From Ornithinibacter sp. (GTDB taxonomy: Bacteria > Actinomycetota > Actinomycetes > Actinomycetales > Dermatophilaceae), in the NCBI GenBank assembly GCA_029266735.1, contig JAQSWG010000019.1, positions 1 to 64,000 on the forward strand: a stretch of 64,000 bases of DNA, in the 5' to 3' direction. Below the pieces are notes generated by a model that was given only the letters and a program-made list of their open reading frames with translations, was not told the origin of the DNA and ran no database searches. The stretch's first letter is position 1, and each line of letters starts with the position of its first letter. The translations under genes and the position numbers were made by a program. Of the stretch, positions 41,489 to 49,674 are shown in pieces.

Positions 41489-42028
41489 GTGCCCCAGACC
41501 CCTCACCCCGTCACGGATCCCCTCACCCTCGCGGCCCTGGACACCGAGCGGCACGTGGCGCGGTCCGGCTGGGACCAGCCGGTGCGGCTCTTCGCCCTCG
41601 TGCCGACGGCCGAGCTGCTCATGCACGAGCCACACCTGGCCGACGGGCTCGCCCTCCACGACGCCGTGACCGGCGCCCTCAGTGCCGTCGAGCAGGACGA
41701 GCTGCCGGAGGCGGCCGGACTCGAGGAGCTGCTCGGGCAGATCGCGTGGCCCGAGCAGGTCGCGGGGTGCGCCCTCGCCGTGGAGCGGATCGTCGTACCC
41801 CCGGATGCCGAGCGGGATCTCCCCCAGGACGCCGACGCCGCGCTGCGGGCGGTGGCCGAGCACGCGCAGCGCTCGGACGTGCGCCTCCTCGTCGCCGTGA
41901 CGCGCGACGGGGCGGCGCGGTGCCTGCTGCGTCAGCGGGCCCATGACAGCGACGACCGGGTGGCGCTCGGCGAGGAGATCGCACCGGGCCTGGTCCACGC
42001 GCTACGGGCCACCTTGGCTCCCGCCTGA
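41489..42028 (+). CDS. PPA1309-family hypothetical protein
   Basis: A 179-residue protein of a conserved actinobacterial family without known function. Typical stretches are RLFALVPTAELL, GCALAVERIVVPP and APGLVHALRATL. No signal or membrane segment is visible. The GTG start at 41489 matches where the family begins; it diverges from the UPF0182 gene across about 95 bp. Confidence 0.8.
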   Translation: MPQTPHPVTDPLTLAALDTERHVARSGWDQPVRLFALVPTAELLMHEPHLADGLALHDAVTGALSAVEQDELPEAAGLEELLGQIAWPEQVAGCALAVERIVVPPDAERDLPQDADAALRAVAEHAQRSDVRLLVAVTRDGAARCLLRQRAHDSDDRVALGEEIAPGLVHALRATLAPA

Positions 42029-42040
42029 TCCAGGGATCAC

Positions 42041-43201
42041 TCAGCCGCAGGTGGGCAGGGACGCTGCGTCCCCTGAGGCGATGTCCCGCACTGCGGCGAG
42101 TCCCTCGTCGAAGGTCGCCACCCTGACGACGCGCAGACCGTCGGGGACGTGTCCGGCGACGTCGGAGCAGTTGTCCGCAGGGGCGAGGAAGAAGTCGGCT
42201 CCCGCGGCCTGAGCCCCCACGAGCTTCTGCCGGATGCCGCCGATGGGGCCGACGGTGCCGTCGTCCTCCATCGTCCCGGTCCCCGCGATCTCCTTGCCGC
42301 CGGTGAGCTCCCCGGGCGTCAGCACGTCGTAGATGGCAAGGCTGAACATCAGTCCCGCCGACGGGCCGCCGACGTTGCCCGTCCGCAGGCTCACGTCCAC
42401 CGGCAGGTCGTAGTCGAGCCGGAGCCCCACCCCGATGACGGTGCCCCGGGCCGACTCCGCCGGGCGCACCGCGACGGTCCGCTCCTCACCCTCCCTCAGG
42501 ACGACGACGGGGACCGTGTCGCCTGGCTCCGTCCGCTGCACCGCGGCACGGACGGCATCCGAGGAGGATGCCTCGGCGTCGCCGACGGAGACGAGCACGT
42601 CACCCGGCTCCAGGACTCCCTGTGACGGACCGCCCTCGAACACGTCGGCGATGACCACGGTCTGTTCGACCTCGCGGCCCATGGCGCGCAGGGCCGTGGC
42701 GGTCGCGACGGACTGCGAACCCGCCATCTCGGCCGCCCCCTCCTCCTCGACCTCCTCCTGGCTGGAGTCGGGGGGGAACACGTCGTCGACCCGGAGCACC
42801 TCCTCGGTGTCGGAGAGCCATGCGCGGGCGACGTCGTAGACCGTGATGGTGACCCCTGGGCCCCCGTCCACGCTGACGGTCGTGAAGTCGAGCCGCCCCG
42901 TCGTCGGGTACGTGGTGGCGCCCTCGACGGCGAGCAGCGGCTTGCCGTCGATGTTCCCCAGGATGTTCGTCGCCGGCCCGGGCGACATGACGACATACGG
43001 GAGCCCGACGAAGGTCAGAGCAGCCGCCAGGGCGATGGCGAGGAAGGTTGCGGTGAGCAGCGCGGCCGGGAGCAGGCCGGGGCGGAGGGCAGAGCGGCGG
43101 CGCCCGGCCGCCAGCCCTCGCTCCGCACCGTGTCCGTCCGCGTCGCGGGGATCACCCGGGTAGCCGCTGTTCGCGACGACGTCGGCGTACGGCCCGCTCA
43201 C
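42041..43201 (-). CDS. PDZ-domain Lon-type serine protease, membrane-anchored (YlbL-like)
   Basis: A 386-residue protein. One transmembrane anchor is near residues 45-75. A PDZ domain sits in the middle (VIADVFEGGPSQGVLEPGD), and a Lon-protease catalytic domain at the end carries the nucleophile in GGPSAGLMFSL and the Lys of GGIRQKLVGA. It has no AAA domain. GTG 43201 is chosen because it overlaps the moaE stop (GTGA). Confidence 0.9.
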   Translation of the reverse strand: MSGPYADVVANSGYPGDPRDADGHGAERGLAAGRRRSALRPGLLPAALLTATFLAIALAAALTFVGLPYVVMSPGPATNILGNIDGKPLLAVEGATTYPTTGRLDFTTVSVDGGPGVTITVYDVARAWLSDTEEVLRVDDVFPPDSSQEEVEEEGAAEMAGSQSVATATALRAMGREVEQTVVIADVFEGGPSQGVLEPGDVLVSVGDAEASSSDAVRAAVQRTEPGDTVPVVVLREGEERTVAVRPAESARGTVIGVGLRLDYDLPVDVSLRTGNVGGPSAGLMFSLAIYDVLTPGELTGGKEIAGTGTMEDDGTVGPIGGIRQKLVGAQAAGADFFLAPADNCSDVAGHVPDGLRVVRVATFDEGLAAVRDIASGDAASLPTCG

Positions 43202-43632
43202 GGGGTCCCCACCCACTCCGACGACCCGTCGGCGAGGTGCTGATGCTTCCAGATGGGCGTCTCCGTCTTCAGGGTGTCGATGAGGTCGCGGCAGGCGTCG
43301 AACGCCTGGGCCCGGTGCGGCGCCGCGGCGGCCACCACCACGGCGAGGTCACCGACGCGCAGGGCGCCCACGCGGTGGACCGCCGCGACCCGGACCGCGT
43401 CGGTCCGCTCGGCGACGGCCTGGCACGTGCGGACCATCGCCTCGAGGGCCGCCGGGTGTGCCTCGTAGTCGAGGGCCTCGACACCGTCGCCGTGGTCGCG
43501 GTCGCGGACGACGCCCACGAACAGTGCGACCCCGCCGCACGACGGGTGGCGAACGGCATCCAGAACCTCATCGACCGACACCCGATCGTCGCGCAGCGCG
43601 ACGAGCGCGACGGCGTCGTGGTGGACGGACAT
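43198..43632 (-). CDS. moaE: Molybdopterin synthase catalytic subunit
   Basis: The large subunit of MPT synthase, which puts sulfur into the molybdenum cofactor precursor. It has 144 residues. It shows GGVALFVGVVRD, the conserved LDYEAHPAALEAM and the catalytic-lysine segment KTETPIWKHQ. The ATG at 43632 has a nearby GAGG. No other moa genes are in the window. Confidence 0.9.
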   Translation of the reverse strand: MSVHHDAVALVALRDDRVSVDEVLDAVRHPSCGGVALFVGVVRDRDHGDGVEALDYEAHPAALEAMVRTCQAVAERTDAVRVAAVHRVGALRVGDLAVVVAAAAPHRAQAFDACRDLIDTLKTETPIWKHQHLADGSSEWVGTP

Positions 43633-43656
43633 GGGGCTCCTCGGTGACCCCGGCGC

Positions 43657-43682
43657 GGAACTCTCGGGGCGAGATCGTGGTT
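43657..43682 (+). promoter_or_regulatory. SigR-type promoter upstream of the DUF2342 gene
   Basis: GGAAC, exactly 18 nt, then GTT(G) match the SigR consensus GGAAT/C-N18-GTT. It lies about 50 bp before the GTG at 43731 and points at the metalloprotease-NUDIX unit. Confidence 0.65.
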
Positions 43683-43730
43683 GGCTGTATCGAGACGACA
43701 TCCTCTCACCCCCACGCGAGGGAGCCCGGC

Positions 43731-45060
43731 GTGACCAACATCCCCGACGACGACCAGCCCGACCTTCCGCCGGACATCGAGCGCCTGCTGCGCGGGCTCA
43801 CCGGTGGTGGAGAGCTGGACCCCCAGGTCGCGTCGATGATGCAGGGGATGGGGCTCGACAAGGTCGACCCACAGATGCTCGCGATGGTGATGAGCCAGGT
43901 CCAGGCGATGTTCGCCGCGCCTGAGGGAAAGACCGCGGTGAACGTCGAGCTCGCCACGGACATCGCGCGCAAGACCGTCGCCGCCGCGGGTGACTCGCTC
44001 GCCGCCGACGCGGACCGCCGGGCCGCCGAGGAGGCGGTCCAGGTGGGGGGCATGTGGCTGGATGCCGTCACGGACCTGACGTCACCCGGCCTGCGGGGCG
44101 CCGCCTGGAGCCGCGCCGAGTGGGTGGAGGAGACGATGCCGGTGTGGACCGACCTCGTCGAGCCGGTGGCGGAGGGTGTCACCGCCGCGGTGGGGAACGC
44201 GCTCTCGAGCCAGCTCGAGCAGCTCGGGGATGCCGGCCTGCCCCCGGGCCTGGTCGACCAGGCCGGCCCGATGCTCCGGCGAATGCACGGCTCCATGTTC
44301 TCGATGCAGCTCGGCCAGGGCACGGGGACGCTGGCCGGAGAGGTGCTGACCGGCTGCGAGGTCTCGCTCCCGCTCGTCGCCGCTCCCACCGTGGTGCTCA
44401 TGCCCGCGTCCGTCCGCACCTTCGCCGAGGGGCTGCAGGTCGACGAGCCCCAGGCCCGCCTGTACCTCGCGGTCCGGGAGGTGGCGCGCGTGCGCCTGTT
44501 CGGCGCCGTGCCGTGGCTGGCCCCGGCACTCCTGGCCGCGGTTCGCGACTACGCCGCCGACATCCGCATCGACACCGACGCCATCGAGGAGGCGGTCCGC
44601 GCGATCGACCCGTCCGACCCGGAAGCGGTCCAGGACGCCCTCCAGGGACGGATGTTCGCTCCACAGCAGTCACCGGCCCAGAAGGCCGCCCTCGCCCGGC
44701 TCGAGACGCTGCTCGCCCTCGTCGAAGGCTGGGTCGACGTCGTCAGCGACCGGGCGACCCGGCAACATCTCCCGCAGGTCGATGCACTCGGCGAGGCGGT
44801 CCGCCGAGAAGGCCTTCGGTGCCCTCGTCGGCCTGGAGCTGCGGCCCCGCCGCCTGCGCGACGCGGCGAACCTCTTCGCAGCCCTCGAGGACCGCGGTGG
44901 GCCGGGCGCGCGCGACGCGGCATGGCGCCACCCTGACCTCGCTCCGGGCGCCGACGACCTCGACGACCCCCTGGGCTACGTCGAGCGGGCCGGACGTCCC
45001 GACGGCGACGAGCTGGACGACGAGCTCGACCGCCTGCTCAGCGGCGAGGACCCTGCGTGA
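43731..45060 (+). pseudogene. DUF2342 (Zincin_2) metalloprotease, frameshifted and lacking its His motif
   Basis: The first frame (GTG 43731) covers the N-terminal and middle parts through LVEGWVDVVSDRATRQHLPQ and DALGEAVRR. Near 44800 the conserved continuation KAFGALVGLELRPRRLRDAA appears in the +1 frame and runs to a TGA at 45060, overlapping the NUDIX start (GTGA). The linker normally between these blocks is also shorter. The expected zincin segment, from memory ALREAAHQRLFAHVPWL, reads AVREVARVRLFGAVPWL here, losing both histidines. The gene therefore looks inactivated in two ways. Sequence error could explain the frameshift but not the substitutions. Confidence 0.65.
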
Positions 45061-45719
45061 CCGCACCCTCCCCTCCGGGAGAAGCGGGAGGGGGTCGTCA
45101 GGCGGAGGACGCCGTCGTCGCGGCGGCATACGCCCACCTGCTCGCCGACGCACAGGCGGTCCTCGAGCGCTGGCCGGCGCCCGACGCGGGTCAGGAGACG
45201 CTGCGGCGCGACTACCTGCGGCACCTGGCCGCGCACCCGGACGGCGTCGCGCGGGGCGGGCCACCGGCCCACCTCACGGCGTCCTGCGTCGTCCTCGACG
45301 GGACGGGCGAACAGGTGCTGCTCACCCTTCACCGCAAGGCCCGGGCCTGGTTCCAGTTCGGCGGCCACCTCGAGGAGGGTGACGCCACCCTCGTTGCGGC
45401 CGCACGTCGTGAGGCTCGCGAGGAGTCGGGCATCGGCCTGCTCGAGCCGCTGCCACATCCCGTCCAGCTCGACCGGCACGTGCTGGTCGGTGCGTTCGGC
45501 CGGTGCCGCGAGCACCTCGACGTCCGGTATGCCGCGGTGGCGCCGGAGGGCTCGTGGCCGCGGGTCAGCTCCGAGTCCGACGACGTGCGCTGGTGGCCGG
45601 TCGGCGCACTGCCCGACGGCACCCGCGCGGAGCTGGTGCCGCTCGTGTCAGCCGCCCGACGGGCCGTCCGACAGGTCACCCACGTCGCCGGCGCCCGCGA
45701 CGTCGCCGGCCCCGCCTGA
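45057..45719 (+). CDS. NUDIX hydrolase
   Basis: A 220-residue protein with a helical N-terminal part (residues 20-70) and a NUDIX domain. The NUDIX box begins GGHLEEGD and ends RREAREESGI, with the REXXEE metal-binding glutamates in place. Substrate unknown. Its GTG overlaps the preceding stop (GTGA), so it was translationally coupled to the DUF2342 gene. The last 72 bp overlap the convergent M48-like gene. Confidence 0.87.
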   Translation: MTAPSPPGEAGGGRQAEDAVVAAAYAHLLADAQAVLERWPAPDAGQETLRRDYLRHLAAHPDGVARGGPPAHLTASCVVLDGTGEQVLLTLHRKARAWFQFGGHLEEGDATLVAAARREAREESGIGLLEPLPHPVQLDRHVLVGAFGRCREHLDVRYAAVAPEGSWPRVSSESDDVRWWPVGALPDGTRAELVPLVSAARRAVRQVTHVAGARDVAGPA

Positions 45720-46259
45720 CTCGAGCGCGCCGTCGTCGAGCGGGTCGTCCCGACCGGCCGGCCTTCCCTCTGCGTGGGCGAGCCCGTCGAGGAAGCCGCG
45801 TGCCCGGTCCAGGCGGGGATACGAGGCGAGGAGGCGCCAGAAGGCCGGGCCGTGCCCGGGCACGAGCAGGTGGGCCAGCTCGTGGAGCAGGACGTAGTCG
45901 ACAACGTGCTCGGGCACGTCACGCAGTCGGTCGGACACCCGGATCGTCCCGTCCGTGGGGGTGCACGAGGCCCAGCGGCGGCCCATCGTCGACACCCAGC
46001 GCACGCTCGCCGGCCGTGCGTGGCCACCGAGGTAGTGGGTGGAGAGGCGGACCGCCCGGGCGGTGAGCGCCTCGTCGGTCGTCTGGCGGCGCCGGTCACC
46101 CGCGGCCAGCCGGGCGAGCATCCGCTCGACCCAGGCGGCTTCCTCGGCGGGGCTGAACGAGGCCGGGACGAGCACGACCGTCCGATCCCCCTCCCGGTAT
46201 GCGCTCACGGTGCGCCGGCGCCGACGGCTGCGGCGGACCTCGACGTCCGGGGTGGTCAC
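45648..46259 (-). CDS. YgjP/M48-like metallopeptidase
   Basis: A 203-residue protein of the DUF45 (YgjP-type) group. It carries the zinc-binding HELAH in VLLHELAHLLVPGHGPAFW, preceded by RWASCTPTDGTIRVSDRL. The last 40 residues are a Gly/Asp-rich tail that overlaps the NUDIX gene on the other strand. The GTG start has TACGCT 6 nt upstream (leaderless type). Confidence 0.85.
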   Translation of the reverse strand: MTTPDVEVRRSRRRRRTVSAYREGDRTVVLVPASFSPAEEAAWVERMLARLAAGDRRRQTTDEALTARAVRLSTHYLGGHARPASVRWVSTMGRRWASCTPTDGTIRVSDRLRDVPEHVVDYVLLHELAHLLVPGHGPAFWRLLASYPRLDRARGFLDGLAHAEGRPAGRDDPLDDGALESGGAGDVAGAGDVGDLSDGPSGG

Positions 46260-46265
46260 TGGACG

Positions 46266-46271
46266 AGCGTA
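46266..46271 (-). promoter_or_regulatory. -10 box for the M48-like gene
   Basis: On the minus strand TACGCT is followed by 6 nt and the GTG at 46259. Confidence 0.45.
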
Positions 46272-46472
46272 GGGCGCCCTCGGTTCGTGCGCCCAACGGC
46301 ACTGCTGGGACCGATGGGACCGCTGGTACCGGTGGTGGATGCCGTCGCGCCCGCCAGCGCGTCAACGGCTTCCGTGGCACCCGGCGTGGCTAGGGTTGTG
46401 GGGTCCAGGCCGCCAGTGCGGCACCATCGCATCGACGCGGCGCGCCGTGGTCGACGAGAAGGAGAAGCTTCC

Positions 46473-46634
46473 ATGGCTGACGAGACCTACAAGGGCGAGT
46501 TCTACTGCGTGAAGTGCAAGGAGAAGCGCGAGGCGGAGGGGAAGGTCGTCGTGTCCGAGAACGGACGCCGGATGGCCAAGGGCGAGTGCCCCGTCTGCGG
46601 CACCAACCTCAACCGGATCCTCGGGAAGGCCTGA
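46473..46634 (+). CDS. DUF5679 zinc-ribbon-like small protein
   Basis: A 53-residue protein beginning MADETYKGEFYCVKCKEKRE. Two CXXC knuckles (CVKC and CPVC) suggest one bound zinc, and the end is GTNLNRILGKA. I recognise the DUF5679 family, frequent in actinobacteria, function unknown. The ribosome site is GAAGGAG before the ATG. A terminator follows about 40 bp after the stop. Confidence 0.9.
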   Translation: MADETYKGEFYCVKCKEKREAEGKVVVSENGRRMAKGECPVCGTNLNRILGKA

Positions 46635-46672
46635 GACACCGCTCGGCACGGCCCGAGACACGAGTCTCGCCT

Positions 46673-46706
46673 CGAAGGCCCCGACCCCCGCGGGTCGGGG
46701 CCTTCG
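46673..46706 (+). terminator. Terminator after the DUF5679 gene
   Basis: A perfect 15-bp stem (CGAAGGCCCCGACCC and complement) with loop CCGC. No T-run follows. It separates the small gene from the ThiF-like gene downstream. Confidence 0.75.
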
Positions 46707-46719
46707 CCGTTCGGAGCCT

Positions 46720-47436
46720 GTGGACGACCGATGGCGACCACGCCACCCCGGCAGGATGGCAGGCGTCGAGAGGCCGGCACGTGGGCCGGTGCACCGGGAG
46801 CAAGGGGGCGGCGTGGGCGGCGTGGACGGCGGGTCCGCAGCCGGCGTGGGCCACGTCCCGTTCGGCCTGGATGCCGTGGCAAGCCGTCCCCAGGTCCCGC
46901 CGGGCGCGGGGGGTGTCCACGTCGTCGTCGACGGCTGGGGGCCACTCGCCGAGGAGGCGTCCGCACAGCTCCGCCGCTGCCGCGTTGCCGTCCAGGGCGG
47001 CCGGCACGCCGCGGACGGCGCCGAGGTCGCCCTCGGGCTCGATGGACGGAGACCGGCCGCGGTGGTCCTCGTCGCCGAGGGCCGCCGCCCGGGCTGGGTG
47101 GGCGCCCCCTGGCAGGCGCGAGGGGTGCCCCACCTCCCGATCGTCCTTCAGGTGGACCGGGTCGTCGTCGGCCCGCTCGTCCTCCCGGGACGGACCGCGT
47201 GCCTCGAGTGCGCAGCGCCGGACCGGTCCGAGGTGAGCGGGCCCGGAGCAGTGCCGCCCGAGAGCGTCGTCCTCGCCGCCGCCGTCGCGACGGTGACGGT
47301 GCTCGCGGTGCTCCGTGGTGACCCTGGGCTCGGAGGGATCTCGACCGAGATCGGGCTCTCCGGCCTCAGCGTGACGCACCGCCTGTGGAACCCTGTACCG
47401 GGCTGTCGATGCGCACGGGGGAGAATGGCCGGGTGA
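46720..47436 (+). CDS. ThiF/cyclodehydratase-like protein, short form
   Basis: The C-terminal half carries the pattern of actinobacterial ThiF-like/TOMM leader-binding proteins: GVPHLPIVLQVDRVVVGPLV, then LPGRTACLEC and a final WNPVPGCRCARG. Relatives I remember are 350-400 residues; here at most 238 codons fit between the upstream terminator and the stop. The first 40 codons are low-complexity and the true start is unclear (GTG 46813 has a better ribosome site). It overlaps the kinase start by GTGA. No precursor peptide for a thiazole/oxazole product is visible nearby. Confidence 0.6.
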   Translation: MDDRWRPRHPGRMAGVERPARGPVHREQGGGVGGVDGGSAAGVGHVPFGLDAVASRPQVPPGAGGVHVVVDGWGPLAEEASAQLRRCRVAVQGGRHAADGAEVALGLDGRRPAAVVLVAEGRRPGWVGAPWQARGVPHLPIVLQVDRVVVGPLVLPGRTACLECAAPDRSEVSGPGAVPPESVVLAAAVATVTVLAVLRGDPGLGGISTEIGLSGLSVTHRLWNPVPGCRCARGRMAG

Positions 47437-48770
47437 CCGACATCCCCCGGAGCTCCATCGCCCGGACCGCCAAGCTCGTCGGACTCCCCCTCGGTCACGC
47501 CGGACGCGCCGCCCTCGGCATGGGGAAGCGCGTGGGCGGGCGCCCGGCCGAGGTCGTGGCGGCCGAGCTGCAGACCCGCACCGCAGAACAGCTCTTCGCG
47601 GTCCTGGGCCAGCTCAAGGGTGGGGCGATGAAGTTCGGCCAGGCGCTCTCGGTCATGGAGGCCGCGATGCCGGAGGAGCTGGCCGGTCCCTACCGGGCGA
47701 CCCTGACCAGGCTCCAGGAGTCCGGGCCACCCATGGGCAGGGACCGGGTCCACGAGATCCTCGCTCGCGAGCTCGGCCCCCGGTGGGCGACCACGAAGCT
47801 CGTGGAGTTCGACGACGTCCCGGCAGCGGCGGCATCCATCGGCCAGGTCCACAAGGCGGTGTGGCGGGACGGGCGCGAGGTCGCGGTGAAGATCCAGTAC
47901 CCGGGTGCCGCAGCCGCCCTCATGTCGGACCTCAACCAGCTGTCCCGCGTGGCCCGCCTCGCCGGCTCCTGGGTGCCCGGCGTGGACGTCAAGCCGATCA
48001 TGGACGAGCTCAAGGCCCGGATGAGCGAGGAGCTCGACTACCACCTCGAGGCGAGGCACCAGCGGTACTTCGCGCAGGCCTTCCGCGACGACGACGACGT
48101 GCTCGTGCCCGACGTCCTCGTCGACTCCCACCACGTCCTCGTCACGGAGTGGATCGACGGACGGCCCCTGTCCCGGATCATCACCGACGGCACCCAGGAG
48201 GAGCGGGACGAGGCAGCCACCCTGTACCTCGAGTTCCTCCTCCGCGCCCCCAACCGGGCACGGCTCCTGCACGCCGACCCCCACCCCGGCAACTTCCGGG
48301 TCACCGCCGACGGCAGGCTCGGCGTCCTCGACTTCGGCGCGGTCAACCGGCTGCCTGCAGGGCTACCGGCCTCCCTGGGCCGGGTGCTCACGGAGGCCCT
48401 CGCGGGGGACGGCGAGGCGTTGGAGGCGGTGCTCCGGTCTGAGGGCTTCATCCGCCGGGGTGTGGACATCGACCCCCAGGTTCTCCTCGAGTTCCTCACT
48501 CCGCTCGTGGAGCCGCTCATCCACGAGGAGTTCACCCCGACGCGCGCGTGGCTGCGGGGGGCAGCGGCACAGATCCAGGACCCTCGCCGACCACAGTTCC
48601 TCATCGGGCTCAAGCTCAACCTCCCCCCCGAGTACCTCCTCATCCACCGGGTGTGGCTCGGGGGCATCGGTGTCCTGAGCCAGATCGGCGGCACGGTCCC
48701 ACTGCGCGAGATGGTCTGCGCCTATCTGCCCGGACTGGACGAGTCGCGCTTGCCGCCACCGCCGGTCTGA
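47433..48770 (+). CDS. ABC1/AarF atypical kinase
   Basis: A 445-residue UbiB/ADCK-type kinase-like protein. The signature KXGQ stretch reads GAMKFGQALSVME, the Ala-rich nucleotide loop AAAASIGQVHKA, the lysine VAVKIQYPG, the catalytic loop HADPHPGNF and the metal site LDFGAVNRLP. It corresponds to Rv3197, the neighbour of whiB7. GTG 47433 overlaps the previous stop. Confidence 0.93.
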   Translation: MTDIPRSSIARTAKLVGLPLGHAGRAALGMGKRVGGRPAEVVAAELQTRTAEQLFAVLGQLKGGAMKFGQALSVMEAAMPEELAGPYRATLTRLQESGPPMGRDRVHEILARELGPRWATTKLVEFDDVPAAAASIGQVHKAVWRDGREVAVKIQYPGAAAALMSDLNQLSRVARLAGSWVPGVDVKPIMDELKARMSEELDYHLEARHQRYFAQAFRDDDDVLVPDVLVDSHHVLVTEWIDGRPLSRIITDGTQEERDEAATLYLEFLLRAPNRARLLHADPHPGNFRVTADGRLGVLDFGAVNRLPAGLPASLGRVLTEALAGDGEALEAVLRSEGFIRRGVDIDPQVLLEFLTPLVEPLIHEEFTPTRAWLRGAAAQIQDPRRPQFLIGLKLNLPPEYLLIHRVWLGGIGVLSQIGGTVPLREMVCAYLPGLDESRLPPPPV

Positions 48771-48862
48771 GCCGCAGATCCTGCTGCTACGCGCCGGCCA
48801 CCATCTACCGCTCGTATGGTCTGGTCCAGCCGATCAAGAGCGTGCGGTCCCCCCGGCGAAGG

Positions 48863-49069
48863 TCACCACCAGGCGCGGTCGAGCTTGCCCTCGATGCTGC
48901 GCAGGTGGTCACGGCTGCACGGCGGACAGGTCCACACCCACCCACCGTTCTCCACACCGCGTGCCCACGTGAGCCTCGCGAGCCCTGTCGCGTGGGCGCC
49001 GACCACCGACGTCCCGCACGTCGCGCAGACGAGCGGTGTGCCGGCATCCGGTTCGTCGAGGTCGGCCAC
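48863..49069 (-). CDS. Small zinc-knuckle protein, conserved hypothetical
   Basis: A 68-residue protein with CATCG near residue 15 and CPPCSRDHLRSIEGKLDRAWW at the end. The two CXXC pairs should bind one zinc. The ending REGKLD-x-x-WW-like motif recurs in small actinobacterial proteins I have seen without assigned function. It sits 5 bp behind the HhH-GPD gene on the same strand, so they form one unit. Confidence 0.75.
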   Translation of the reverse strand: MADLDEPDAGTPLVCATCGTSVVGAHATGLARLTWARGVENGGWVWTCPPCSRDHLRSIEGKLDRAWW

Positions 49070-49074
49070 GTCGA

Positions 49075-49647
49075 TCAGGAGGAGTCCCGAGGTGCCGCCT
49101 TGGCGGCCTTCTTGAAGTCCCGCACCTTCTGCAGCGAGTCGGCATCCACGACGTCCGCGACCGAACGGAAGGAGCCCTGCTCCGCGTACGCGCCGCAGGC
49201 CTCCTCCCAGCCGGGTGGGCGAACCCCCAGCTGCTTTCCCAGCAGCGCGGCGAAGATCCGAGCCTTCTGCTCACCGAAACCGGGAAGAGCCTTGAGCCGC
49301 GCCACGACCTCGGCCCCGGTCTCGGCCTCCTGCCAGATCGATGCCGCGTTCCCGCCGTAGTCATCTCTCACGACGGCAGCCAGCGCCTGGATCCGCCCGG
49401 CCATCGACCGGCCGTAGCGGTGCACGGCCGGTGGCGTCGCACAGATCTCGGCGAAGGACTCCGGGTCGGCGTCGGCGACCGCCGAGGGGTCGAGGGTGCC
49501 GAAACGCTCGAGCACCTTTGCCGGTCCCGCGAACGCCCGCTCCATGGGGAACTGCTGGTCGAGCAGCATGCCGACGAGAAGAGCGAAGGGGTCCTCGGAC
49601 AGGACGCGGTCCGCGGCGGGGTCCTGGGCGATCCTGAGCGTGGCCAT
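49075..49647 (-). CDS. HhH-GPD-type base-excision repair protein
   Basis: A 190-residue protein of the short actinobacterial HhH-GPD family. Motifs are LLVGMLLDQQFPMERAF, the helix-hairpin-helix LKALPGFGEQKARIFAALLG and a basic tail (VRDFKKAAKA). It lacks the iron-sulfur cysteines of endonuclease III. The ATG at 49647 has TACCCT 6 nt upstream, a leaderless arrangement. Confidence 0.88.
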   Translation of the reverse strand: MATLRIAQDPAADRVLSEDPFALLVGMLLDQQFPMERAFAGPAKVLERFGTLDPSAVADADPESFAEICATPPAVHRYGRSMAGRIQALAAVVRDDYGGNAASIWQEAETGAEVVARLKALPGFGEQKARIFAALLGKQLGVRPPGWEEACGAYAEQGSFRSVADVVDADSLQKVRDFKKAAKAAPRDSS

Positions 49648-49653
49648 GGCCTC

Positions 49654-49659
49654 AGGGTA
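49654..49659 (-). promoter_or_regulatory. -10 box for the HhH-GPD gene
   Basis: On the minus strand TACCCT is followed by 6 nt and the ATG at 49647. Confidence 0.5.
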
Positions 49660-49674
49660 ACGAGGGCGCACCCC

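Noticed and set aside
39237-41669. Plus-strand frame of about 810 codons opposite UPF0182
   Set aside because: Val/Asp/Glu/Arg-rich shadow composition; the minus strand carries the recognised membrane protein.
46720-47436. A thiazole/oxazole-modified peptide biosynthesis cluster
   Set aside because: Only one ThiF-like fragment is present, with no precursor peptide, dehydrogenase or YcaO gene nearby.
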